This document shows positions 35,000-43,447 of a stretch of DNA of 64,000 nucleotides, in pieces. The number at the start of each line of letters is the position of its first letter. Within the stretch, counting starts at the first letter, position 1. Position numbers and translations under genes: made by a program. Where the stretch lies: assembly GCA_009926935.1 (NCBI GenBank), contig RFNZ01000006.1:1-64000 (forward strand), in the 5' to 3' direction. The stretch comes from Pseudomonadota bacterium (GTDB lineage: Bacteria; Pseudomonadota; Alphaproteobacteria; Micavibrionales; UBA1664). The notes beneath the pieces are model-generated. The model was not told where the DNA came from. It searched no databases and worked only from the letters and a program-made list of their open reading frames with translations.

Positions 35000-37900
35000 G
35001 AGACGCCCGTAAAATATCACCCGGACCTTCAGCGCAAGCGACACCTGAAACCCTCAAAGCCCGGGCAACAGACCCCGCGCAGAGCGTATGGGTTGGCGCA
35101 TCCGCAGGATCAGGCAAAACTACGGTTCTAACCGAGCGTGTCTTGCGCCTACTGCTACCCGAAGGTGACCGCAAAGGGGCCGACCCTGCAAAAATTATAT
35201 GTATTACCTTTACCAAGGCCGCAGCCAGCGAGGTTTTGGAAAGGGTAATGAAATATCTGCGTGCATGGGCCATCGAACCGTCCGAAAAACTGGACGAATC
35301 ACTTGAAAAAATTTTGGGCACACCGCCAAAACCAAATCAGCGCGAGGCGGCAAGGGCTTTGTTTGCCCGCATTCTGGATGTACCAGGCGGCATGAAAATT
35401 TTGACCATTCATGCGTTCTGCCAGTCCGTTCTCGGGCGTTTTCCGATGGAGGCGGGACTCCCTGCCGGTTTTGAAGTTATGGAAGAGCAGGAGGCAAAAA
35501 GCCTCATGACGGATGTTCGCCACAACCTCATCACGAGTTTGCAGGCGGGCGAACATGACGCCGCCTTGAGGCGCGCTTTTGATTATCTTTCATCTTACAA
35601 AAACGTGGATGACCTGGAAAAACTTCTGGCCTCCATCGCCTCTGAGCGTGCCCGCCTAGAGACGCTGCTCGCACGCTACGGAGGGATCGATGCCTTGTGT
35701 CGGGCACTGTATCAATATCTTGATACGCACGAAAACGAGACGCTCGAGGCCCAGATAGACAGGTTTCTGGATAGCCTCCCTGAAGCCGATCTAAGATCGG
35801 CCCTGCCACTGCTCGAAGCCGATACATCAAAAAAAAACAACGCCCATTTCAGGGTTTTAGCGCCTTTTCTGGCGGCAGATCGTAACGCCCGCCGCGCACA
35901 GATCGAACCCTATAAACGAATTTTCCTGACCCAGAAAGGAACTGGCAGGGATACCTACAGCATCGTCATCAAAAATGATGCGCTTGCAAAACTTTTTGCC
36001 AATGAAACGGCAAGGTCGATCGCTCTGGATACGGCCCAGCGTAACCTGACAACGGCAACAGCCACATCCTCGTTATTGCGGTTTGCCGAAAGAGTACTGG
36101 TGGATTACGAAGCCCGAAAAAGACAGAAAAACAGACTCGACTTCGAAGACCTCATTCACAAGACAAAACAGCTTTTGGGGGAGGGTGGCGTACACTGGGT
36201 TCAGTACAAGCTGGATGGAGGCATCGATCATATTCTGGTGGATGAGGCGCAGGATACGAACCCGGATCAGTGGGATATCATCAACGCCCTGAGTGACGAG
36301 TTTTACGACGGCACCTCAGTCCGTGAAAAACAGGACCGTACGACCTTTGTCGTCGGTGATGAAAAACAGTCCATATTCAGCTTCCAGCGTGCAGATCCGC
36401 GCGTTTTTGACGCCATCAAGACAAGACTCGCCAAAAAGGTGCGTGACGCACAATTGAAGTTTGATGATGTGCCCATACAGACCTCGTTCCGCTCGGCACC
36501 CTCAATTTTGAAGGTTGTTGATGGCGTCTTTGAAAGTCCTGAAATGCTGGCCGGTGTAAGCCGCAGCACGGCTGTCATGAAACACGAGGCATACCTTAGC
36601 GGCAAGGCTGGCCATGTCGAAATCTGGCCCGCCATCAAACGCCAAAAAGAACAGGAAAAAAGCAGCTGGCACCCGCTGGACCCGCAGACACTGGAAGATA
36701 ATCCGGTGACACTGCTTGCCAATAAAGTAGCGGCTACCATTCGGATGCTGCTGGATGATCCTGCACAAAAAATAAATTCTCAGGATCGCCGTATTGAAGC
36801 AGGCGATATCATGATCTTGCTCGCCAAGCGCAAACCTTTTGCCGATGCCTTGCTCAAAGCATTGCGCCGCCAGAATATCCCCGTAAGCGGCATCGACCGT
36901 ATGGTTGTCACAAAACAGCTCAGCGTCATGGATACCATGGCATGCATCGCCTTTATTTTGCAGCCGGAGGATGATCTGGCTCTGGCAACCCTTCTCAAAA
37001 GCCCGTTCATAGGCTGGGATGACGACGCGCTTTTTAACATTTGCCACAACCGCACGGACACGCTCTGGAAAACACTTCAGGACAATCCCGAACACGAACT
37101 GGTCGCAACTTGGCTTGCCGCACTTTTGCAGCATGCCGGCCGCGCCTCGGTATCGGCCTTTTTGCATTTTGTTTTGTTTTCTCCGTGCCCAAAAGACAGC
37201 CGCAGCGGCATGCGCGCCTTGATGGCACGCCTCGGAACCGATATCACAGACCCGCTACAGGAATTGCTGCGCAGGGCCGATACATACGACCTGAAAGACA
37301 CGCGCGGCCTACAGGGGTTTTTTGACGATGCCCAGAAGGACGAAAGCGAAATCAAACGACAGATCCATGAAGGCGGCGGCTGCGTAAGGCTCATGACTGT
37401 GCATGGATCAAAAGGGCTCGAAGCCCCCATCGTTTTTCTGCCGGATACAATCAGGACATCGCAGTCAGCCGGAAAAACCGATCCCATACTATGGCCGGAT
37501 CGCAACGACATGAATGACATACCTTTATGGGCACCCAGCAGCGACCGAAGGGCCGATGCGATGCTCGCAAGAGCTACGGAGGCCAAAGAAAGAGCGGATG
37601 AAGAATATCGCCGCCTTTTATATGTCGCGCTTACACGTGCAGGTGAGCGCCTGTACATCGGGGGTGCCGATTACGTGAAAGCGGGCGCTGACCGGACAAA
37701 GAGCTGGTATGACCGCACGATGGCCGCCTTCAAAGACGGGCGTATCAAGCATATAGAAACGCTTGAAGACGGCACGATGATTGTAAAAAATCGCCAGACG
37801 GATGCCACAAAAAATTCGGATAGGTCAAAATCGCAGGGCACAGAGGTCAAATCCCTACCTGCTTGGGCAACAACGCGCGCGCCTGCACCCGAATTTCCGC

Positions 37901-38460
37901 CGCGCCCGCTTACGCCCTCAAAGCCGGATGGCGATGAACCCGCAGCCTTATCCCCGCTATTTGGCGATACATCCTGGCGCTTTGCCCGCGGGCGTATCAT
38001 CCATACGCTTTTCCAGTTTTTACCGGCTTTACCGGCCCAAAGCCGGCGCGCGAAGGCAACCAACTGGCTGGCAGAACCAGCACATGATCTGAGCCCCGAA
38101 GTTCAGTCCGAGATCCTTTCATCGGTAATGAACGTGCTTGAAAACCCGGCCTTTAGTGAGCTTTTCGACGAAAACGCGCGGGCGGAAGTGCCGCTGACCG
38201 GGTTAATCGGCCATAACCGGATTGTCTCGGGTCAGATAGACAGGCTGGTAATAACGCCTCAAAAAATCATGGTGCTGGACTATAAAACCAACCGCCCCGC
38301 CCCAAAGCTTCTGGCTGATGTACCGGAAGCCTATAAGCGTCAAATGCAGACTTACCGTGATATCCTGAAAAAAATATGGCCCGAAAAACCCGTCCATTGC
38401 GCGCTTTTATGGACCGATGGGCCTAATCTCATGGACATAACAGAAATATTAGAGCCTTGA
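34996..38460 (+). CDS. addA: AddA subunit of the AddAB helicase-nuclease
   Basis: A 1154-residue UvrD-type helicase fused to a nuclease. The ATG overlaps the addB stop (ATGA), so the track's earlier start is not used. Walker A is GASAGSGKT (34-42). ICITFTKAAASEV, VDEAQDTNPDQW, GDEKQSIFSFQRADP, SFRSAPSIL and LMTVHGSKGLEAPIVFLPD give the remaining superfamily 1 motifs. The C-terminal RecB-type nuclease is at about 1020-1154, with GQIDRLVIT and VLDYKTNRP. Length is usual. It works as a dimer with AddB. Confidence 0.95.
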   Translation: MRDARKISPGPSAQATPETLKARATDPAQSVWVGASAGSGKTTVLTERVLRLLLPEGDRKGADPAKIICITFTKAAASEVLERVMKYLRAWAIEPSEKLDESLEKILGTPPKPNQREAARALFARILDVPGGMKILTIHAFCQSVLGRFPMEAGLPAGFEVMEEQEAKSLMTDVRHNLITSLQAGEHDAALRRAFDYLSSYKNVDDLEKLLASIASERARLETLLARYGGIDALCRALYQYLDTHENETLEAQIDRFLDSLPEADLRSALPLLEADTSKKNNAHFRVLAPFLAADRNARRAQIEPYKRIFLTQKGTGRDTYSIVIKNDALAKLFANETARSIALDTAQRNLTTATATSSLLRFAERVLVDYEARKRQKNRLDFEDLIHKTKQLLGEGGVHWVQYKLDGGIDHILVDEAQDTNPDQWDIINALSDEFYDGTSVREKQDRTTFVVGDEKQSIFSFQRADPRVFDAIKTRLAKKVRDAQLKFDDVPIQTSFRSAPSILKVVDGVFESPEMLAGVSRSTAVMKHEAYLSGKAGHVEIWPAIKRQKEQEKSSWHPLDPQTLEDNPVTLLANKVAATIRMLLDDPAQKINSQDRRIEAGDIMILLAKRKPFADALLKALRRQNIPVSGIDRMVVTKQLSVMDTMACIAFILQPEDDLALATLLKSPFIGWDDDALFNICHNRTDTLWKTLQDNPEHELVATWLAALLQHAGRASVSAFLHFVLFSPCPKDSRSGMRALMARLGTDITDPLQELLRRADTYDLKDTRGLQGFFDDAQKDESEIKRQIHEGGGCVRLMTVHGSKGLEAPIVFLPDTIRTSQSAGKTDPILWPDRNDMNDIPLWAPSSDRRADAMLARATEAKERADEEYRRLLYVALTRAGERLYIGGADYVKAGADRTKSWYDRTMAAFKDGRIKHIETLEDGTMIVKNRQTDATKNSDRSKSQGTEVKSLPAWATTRAPAPEFPPRPLTPSKPDGDEPAALSPLFGDTSWRFARGRIIHTLFQFLPALPAQSRRAKATNWLAEPAHDLSPEVQSEILSSVMNVLENPAFSELFDENARAEVPLTGLIGHNRIVSGQIDRLVITPQKIMVLDYKTNRPAPKLLADVPEAYKRQMQTYRDILKKIWPEKPVHCALLWTDGPNLMDITEILEP

Positions 38461-38513
38461 CCGGCGCATCAGGCACGCCATATTAAAGAAAGACATTTTG
38501 AAAGGAAAAATCC

Positions 38514-38831
38514 ATGGCCAACGCCGCAACCGACAACAACTTTGAAGCCGAAGTCCTGAAATCATCCGAACCTGTTCTTGTGGATTTCTGGGCGGAGTGG
38601 TGCGGCCCCTGCAAAATGCTCTCGCCGATTATCGATGAACTCGCAAACGACCTCAAAGGTCGCGTGAAAGTGGTTAAGGTCAACATCGATGAAAATCCGC
38701 ACACACCTACAAAATACGGCGTGCGCGGCATCCCGACCCTGATGCTCTTCAAAGGTGGTGCTTTGACAGCAACCAAGGTAGGCGCAATGCCAAAAGCACA
38801 GCTCACACAGTGGGTTGAATCGCAGATGTAA
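38514..38831 (+). CDS. trxA: Thioredoxin
   Basis: A 105-residue cytoplasmic thioredoxin with active site WCGPC (Cys30 and Cys33), VDFWAEW before it and the cis-proline loop RGIPTLMLFKGG. AAAGGAAAA precedes the ATG. It follows addA by 53 bases, the usual alphaproteobacterial arrangement. It reduces disulfides in proteins such as ribonucleotide reductase. Confidence 0.97.
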   Translation: MANAATDNNFEAEVLKSSEPVLVDFWAEWCGPCKMLSPIIDELANDLKGRVKVVKVNIDENPHTPTKYGVRGIPTLMLFKGGALTATKVGAMPKAQLTQWVESQM

Positions 38832-39590
38832 TCAGTCTGATTTTTTGGGAAGCATGCCCGCTATCCACGCCGAGAGCGTGGCGGGCAGTGCTGCAAACAG
38901 CCAGACGGCAAAAGCCATAGGGGCAGGGAAGGCAATCCTTGCCCTGTTTTGCTGTAGCCCAAGGGCAATCGTTTTGGCAGCCTCCGGTGCATCCATCAGA
39001 AAAGGCATTTTAAAATTGTTTTTGGCAGTGATCCGGCTTTCAACAAAACCCGGACAGATAACGTTTACTTTAACGCCGTAAGGTGCCATAGCCCCGCGCA
39101 GCCCCTCGCCGTAAAGCTTCACAAAACCCTTGGATGCGCTGTAAGCCGGAGCGCCGGATAAGCCGCGATATCCGGCAAGCGAGGCAACAAGTGCCACCTG
39201 CCCGCAACCACGGGCCGCCATGCGCGGCAACACAGGATGAATGGTATGAAAAACGCCGTTTATGTTGACGGCAAACATATCTTCGGCCGCAGCAAAACTT
39301 TGGTCAGTCGCTGCTTTGGCACCACCGCCGCCTATACCGGCATTGGCAAAAAGGATATCGATAGGATGTCGGTTATCAAAATCATCAAGCCAGACACTCA
39401 TGCCCACCTTGTCGGCAACATCGATGACGCGCGCTTCAACAGCTGCACCCAATCCGCGGCAGGCGTCAGCCACAGCCTCAAGACGGCGCACATCCCGCCC
39501 TGTTATTCCCAAGGTAACTCCGGAAGCTGCATAGTACCTTGCGAGAGCTTCGCCAATACCGCTGCTGGCACCAGTGATGACGATATTCAT
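38832..39590 (-). CDS. Short-chain dehydrogenase/reductase
   Basis: A 252-residue NAD(P)-dependent oxidoreductase. The nucleotide site is TGASSGIGEAL, NAG is in LFANAGIGG and the catalytic pair is in YSASKGFVKLYG. A hydrophobic C-terminal stretch (AFAVWLFAALPATLSAWIAGML) suggests membrane association. Its ATG overlaps the rsmA stop (ATGA). Substrate unknown. Confidence 0.9.
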   Translation of the reverse strand: MNIVITGASSGIGEALARYYAASGVTLGITGRDVRRLEAVADACRGLGAAVEARVIDVADKVGMSVWLDDFDNRHPIDILFANAGIGGGGAKAATDQSFAAAEDMFAVNINGVFHTIHPVLPRMAARGCGQVALVASLAGYRGLSGAPAYSASKGFVKLYGEGLRGAMAPYGVKVNVICPGFVESRITAKNNFKMPFLMDAPEAAKTIALGLQQNRARIAFPAPMAFAVWLFAALPATLSAWIAGMLPKKSD

Positions 39591-40441
39591 GACGCAGCCT
39601 CAATAAGACCTGCAAGGGTAATGTATTGCTGAACCGTAACGTCCTCTGCCCTCAAAGTACCCTCTATGCCAGCCGCCTCAAAAAGCGGGGCGTACTCCTT
39701 AAGGCAGGAGCGCAGCATTTTCCGCCGCTGGCCAAAAGCCTGGGCAAGCAAACGCTCCATCGTGGCAAAAGGCACCGTATCCATCCGCGCCTTGGGGATA
39801 AACCTCACGACAGCGGAATGGATTTTGGGAGGCGGCGTAAACGCGGATGGCGGAAGTGTTTTCATGGATTTTGTCTGGCAGAGCCACTGAGCCATGACTG
39901 AAAGTCGCCCGTATGTTTTGGAATGCGGAGAAGCCACAATCCTGTCCGCAACCTCCTTCTGGAACATCAGGAGCATAAATTTTGCAGCCTCAGAACCGCG
40001 CGCATGGATACCCTTTAGAAGCTGTATCAAAAGCGGCGTCGCCACATTGTAAGGCAAATTGGCAATGACGGACCTGCACCCCTCCCGCCCAAACGCCAGA
40101 AGATCGATATCAAGCGCATCCCCCTCATGGACGAAAAGCCTACCGGCAGAAGCCTGCACGAGCGGCTGAAGGGCTTCAACGGCGCGGGCATCGTATTCAA
40201 CGGCATGGACATGGTCGGCATCGGCCATTAGCAGTGCCCTCGTAAGACCGCCAGGGCCCGGCCCCACCTCGATCACATCAAGGCCAGAGAGATCACCGTT
40301 CAGCCGCGCAATACTCGTGGTCAGGTTTAGATCGAGCAGGAAGTTTTGGCCAAGCGCCTTAGTAGCTGTAAGCCCTTGCGCCTGTATCACATCCCGCAAG
40401 GGTGGCAATGCGGCAATCGCGTTTTTATAGACGTCGTTCAA
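39587..40441 (-). CDS. rsmA: 16S rRNA dimethyladenosine transferase (KsgA), TTG start
   Basis: Dimethylates A1518 and A1519 of 16S rRNA during 30S maturation. The track begins it at 40690 inside surA with non-conserved sequence. The likely start is TTG at 40441, nine bases after GGAG and overlapping the surA stop, which gives 284 residues and the normal opening NDVYKNAIAALPPLRD. Motifs: KALGQNFLLDLNLT, VIEVGPGPGGLTRALL (AdoMet site), EGDALD and IANLPYNVATPLL (catalytic NLPY). The gene follows surA as in proteobacteria, but pdxA, often between them, is missing. Confidence 0.94.
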   Translation of the reverse strand: MNDVYKNAIAALPPLRDVIQAQGLTATKALGQNFLLDLNLTTSIARLNGDLSGLDVIEVGPGPGGLTRALLMADADHVHAVEYDARAVEALQPLVQASAGRLFVHEGDALDIDLLAFGREGCRSVIANLPYNVATPLLIQLLKGIHARGSEAAKFMLLMFQKEVADRIVASPHSKTYGRLSVMAQWLCQTKSMKTLPPSAFTPPPKIHSAVVRFIPKARMDTVPFATMERLLAQAFGQRRKMLRSCLKEYAPLFEAAGIEGTLRAEDVTVQQYITLAGLIEAAS

Positions 40442-41666
40442 TATAAGCGGCTCCAACAAGGTCGCGCAGATAGCGTTTCTGTAGCAAATCAAGCCGCTGT
40501 AACCCAAGCTTGCGCTCAATAGCGGAGTCGTTCGCCATCGGGCCCTTGGGATCGCTGCGGGCGCACACCATGCTGATGATAGCCTTATTGGCGGCATAGA
40601 TAGGCGCAGTCGCGCGACCGATATCAAATGAACCGAAGCGGGTTTTTTCGCTGTCCGTAAGCTCGCTGATCGATACCTGACGCTCCGCAAGTTTGTAGCG
40701 TTTGTCTGACGCCGCGACTTTAGTAATATCCACGCAGCCTGTGAGGTCCTTGGAGATACGCTCGGCCTCGGCCTTCATATCTCGATCACGAAGGCCAGTA
40801 CCATCAATCATCAGTTCACGAATGCTTAAAACGGCATCGCCCGCATCAGAGAGGGATTCAGCCGTACGCACATCACGCACATACAAAAGATAATATCCGT
40901 CTTCGCCTTTTATAGGGTCGCTGACTTTATCCTCTGGCAAAGCAGCAAGCGCTTTATCAAGAGCGGGTTCTAGCTGGCCTTCAGCAACCCAGCCCATCAT
41001 CCCGCCTTGCGCGGCACTCGCCGACTGGGATTGCTCGCGGGCGATCTGCGGGAAAGGCTTGCCTTTGCGGATTTGCGCGGCCAGTGTCTGCGCAAGAGCC
41101 CTGACCCGCGCATCGTCCGATGGCGCGGATACAGGGATAAATATTTCTGCCGCAAAATACTCGCGCTTACCTGAAGCGGCCTGCATGCGTGATTTTTCAG
41201 CAGCAATTTCGGAGGGGCCAATCACAACCCGAGGGCGCAATACCTGCTGAATAACTTTGCCCCATCCGAGCTGGGCGCGTATCTGGCGCTCGATCGAGGA
41301 AAGACGGATACCCTGTTTTTTCAAAATCCCTTTAAATTGCTCGACCGTCATTTTATTGCCTTCGGCAATTTTTTTAAAACCACCCTCGACTTCCTCATCG
41401 GTAACGACAACACCCTGTCTTTTGGACTCCTGTATCTGGATGGTTTCAGCAATCAAGCCCTCAAGAACCTGGGTTTTAACGCGCTCCATCATCTCGCTGC
41501 TGGGTGCCTTGCCAGATGATTTAAGCAGCATTTCAGCGCGGTCTTTGAGGTCTGTTGTCGTCACGATGTCCTGGTTAACGACTGCCGCAATACTCTCCTT
41601 GCGCTGCTCCGCCATGACAGGGAACGCAAAAAAAACCAAAACCAGCAGTAAAGAGAAACCACGCAT
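40425..41666 (-). CDS. surA: Periplasmic chaperone and peptidyl-prolyl isomerase SurA
   Basis: Helps outer-membrane proteins fold in transit through the periplasm. The 413-residue protein has a signal peptide (MRGFSLLLVLVFFAFPVMA), the SurA N-terminal helical domain (SIAAVVNQDIVTTTDLKDR, EGLIAETIQIQESKRQGV) and one PpiC/parvulin domain (about 165-265, QSASAAQGGMMGWVAEGQLEPAL). A C-terminal region follows. E. coli SurA has two parvulin domains; one is common in alphaproteobacteria. lptD, the usual upstream neighbour, is not here. Its start overlaps the stop of the NDUFA9-like gene by one base (TAATG). Confidence 0.92.
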   Translation of the reverse strand: MRGFSLLLVLVFFAFPVMAEQRKESIAAVVNQDIVTTTDLKDRAEMLLKSSGKAPSSEMMERVKTQVLEGLIAETIQIQESKRQGVVVTDEEVEGGFKKIAEGNKMTVEQFKGILKKQGIRLSSIERQIRAQLGWGKVIQQVLRPRVVIGPSEIAAEKSRMQAASGKREYFAAEIFIPVSAPSDDARVRALAQTLAAQIRKGKPFPQIAREQSQSASAAQGGMMGWVAEGQLEPALDKALAALPEDKVSDPIKGEDGYYLLYVRDVRTAESLSDAGDAVLSIRELMIDGTGLRDRDMKAEAERISKDLTGCVDITKVAASDKRYKLAERQVSISELTDSEKTRFGSFDIGRATAPIYAANKAIISMVCARSDPKGPMANDSAIERKLGLQRLDLLQKRYLRDLVGAAYIERRL

Positions 41667-42634
41667 TACGTCGCCTTTTGTTGTGCGGCAGGGCCGCCTT
41701 CATGGTAACGGGCAAGGGCTTGCGGCAAAACAGCTTCAAGCGACACGGGGGCTATACCAAGATCCGGAAGGCCATAAGAGCCGCTAGCCACAATATTATC
41801 TGTTTTCAGGCTGCGCACCTGATCAACCGTCAAAGGCGGTACAGGCAAAAGCTGTAAAAAAAACGCCTTGAGGGTTGCAATCGCAAACGGCACCGGCACA
41901 AGGGGGCGCGGCTGCCGCGTATAACCAAACATCATTTCAAGAAGCTCTTTAAAGCTGTGGATGGCCGGCCCACCAAGCTCATAAATCCGCCCTTCAGGAT
42001 TATGAACGCCGGATACAGGCAAATTAGCTGCCGCAAAAACCGCCTTTGCTACATCGCCAACATAGACAGGCTGAAACTTGGTTTTACCGCCGCCAATCAG
42101 CGGCAGGGCCGGGGCCACACGTGCCATTTGGGCAAATCGGCCGAAAAATCCGTCCTCGGCCCCAAAAATAATGGAGGGGCGCAAAATACTCGCCTTGGGG
42201 AAAGCCGCCAGAACCGCCTTTTCACCCGCACGTTTTGTCTGCGCATAAACCGACTGGCTGCGGTCACAACCAAGAGCACTCACAAGGACAAACCGGCCAA
42301 CACCAGCACGGGCACTGTAGGATGCCACGCTGGCAGGGTAATCCACGTGCACCCGCTCAAATCCCTTGCGGGAGGCATGGAGAGCACCGGGCAGATAAAC
42401 CACGGCATCAGCGCCTTTAATGGCAACCTCGATCCCGCTAGGATCAGAAATAGCGGCTTGCATGGCAACGACCTGCCCCACATCGCCATATACCTTCAAA
42501 AAATAGGCTTTTTTTGCACTGCGGCTAACAGCCCTTACAACCCATCCAGCATCCGCAAAAGCGCGGACAACATGGCGTCCAAGGTATCCGGTAGCTCCAA
42601 AAATGGTAACGATCTTCTGTTGCATATCTTCCAT
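41666..42634 (-). CDS. NDUFA9-like NAD(P)-binding epimerase family protein
   Basis: An atypical short-chain dehydrogenase of about 322 residues. It has TIFGATGYLGRHVVRAFADAGW at the N-terminus, ALGCDRSQSVYAQTKRAGEK (SDR-type Tyr-x-x-x-Lys) and LRPSIIFGAEDGFFGRF. These fit the complex I NDUFA9 subfamily, whose mitochondrial member binds NADPH at the periphery of complex I; bacterial function is unclear. The start could be 42634 or 42625; neither has an ideal ribosome binding site. It heads the operon with surA, rsmA and the SDR gene. Confidence 0.85.
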   Translation of the reverse strand: MEDMQQKIVTIFGATGYLGRHVVRAFADAGWVVRAVSRSAKKAYFLKVYGDVGQVVAMQAAISDPSGIEVAIKGADAVVYLPGALHASRKGFERVHVDYPASVASYSARAGVGRFVLVSALGCDRSQSVYAQTKRAGEKAVLAAFPKASILRPSIIFGAEDGFFGRFAQMARVAPALPLIGGGKTKFQPVYVGDVAKAVFAAANLPVSGVHNPEGRIYELGGPAIHSFKELLEMMFGYTRQPRPLVPVPFAIATLKAFFLQLLPVPPLTVDQVRSLKTDNIVASGSYGLPDLGIAPVSLEAVLPQALARYHEGGPAAQQKAT

Positions 42635-42697
42635 AAACTTGACGGCACCGGCAAGAATGATGCGATATAGAAAAAAATGCAAGCGATAGGGAGCAAG

Positions 42698-43447
42698 ATG
42701 CCTACAAAACCAGCGACTTACACCTGTGGCGATCTCGGTATCATCTGGCCGGATGGGCGAGCCCCCCGGATTGAGGATGCAACACTGCGCCGCATTTATA
42801 ACCATGTTTTCTTGCCTGCCCTGAAGGCCGATATCGTGCGGCTTCATACGGTCATGGTCAAATCCCTGCAGCCAATAGGCGGGCCGGATTTCAATCAATA
42901 TCTCGGCGGCCTTGGCACCTTTAAGGCATCTATCGGCAGGACATCCATCCCCGACATCGATCAAATTGAAGCAGCTCTAAGAGAATTGCATAAAAAATTT
43001 CTGGCTGGAAAAGTCCGTGATTTTGGCTGGGATATCATGGATATTACCCAAGGCCGGAAAGCGCGTGAAGTCGCTTGCGACAACGCTGATTTTCTAGAAA
43101 CACGCTACCGCTGCATTGGCTTTGATACGAGCGACGCACTCAAAGAAATCGGTGCCTTGATGGTGTCCGAAAAAGGTCGCGCAGCACTGTACATTGCAAC
43201 CATGCAGGGCCGCGGCCCTCTGAAGGACCTGCTCACGGTTGAGTGGCCCAATGACCGACGGAGCACAGATATCGCGCAGCTGCGGGAACGTATGTACGAA
43301 TGCACGGCCCAACTTAAAATGGCGCAAGGCATCGCTCACGCAAAAGCACATGGGCAGGCCGTTCCCGGCACGGATGACGCTGATAGTGGCCAACGCACCC
43401 CGGGTATCCGCCTGGTCGCGGGTACACAGGTACATCGTGCAGCCTAA
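42698..43447 (+). CDS. Unknown protein
   Basis: I do not recognise this 249-residue protein. The ATG at 42698 has AGGGAG four bases upstream and is better than the track start. It looks cytoplasmic and helical, with no signal or membrane segment, and three cysteines spread through the sequence. Stretches such as IDQIEAALRELHKKFLAGKVRDFGWDIMDI and LRERMYECTAQLKMAQGIAHAKAHGQ suggest helices. Its end overlaps the convergent uvrD gene by four bases, and its start lies 63 bases from the divergent NDUFA9-like gene. Confidence 0.6.
   Translation: MPTKPATYTCGDLGIIWPDGRAPRIEDATLRRIYNHVFLPALKADIVRLHTVMVKSLQPIGGPDFNQYLGGLGTFKASIGRTSIPDIDQIEAALRELHKKFLAGKVRDFGWDIMDITQGRKAREVACDNADFLETRYRCIGFDTSDALKEIGALMVSEKGRAALYIATMQGRGPLKDLLTVEWPNDRRSTDIAQLRERMYECTAQLKMAQGIAHAKAHGQAVPGTDDADSGQRTPGIRLVAGTQVHRAA

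Noticed and set aside
41957-42670. 237-residue plus-strand ORF
   Set aside because: Antisense to the NDUFA9-like gene, which has clear Rossmann and SDR motifs.
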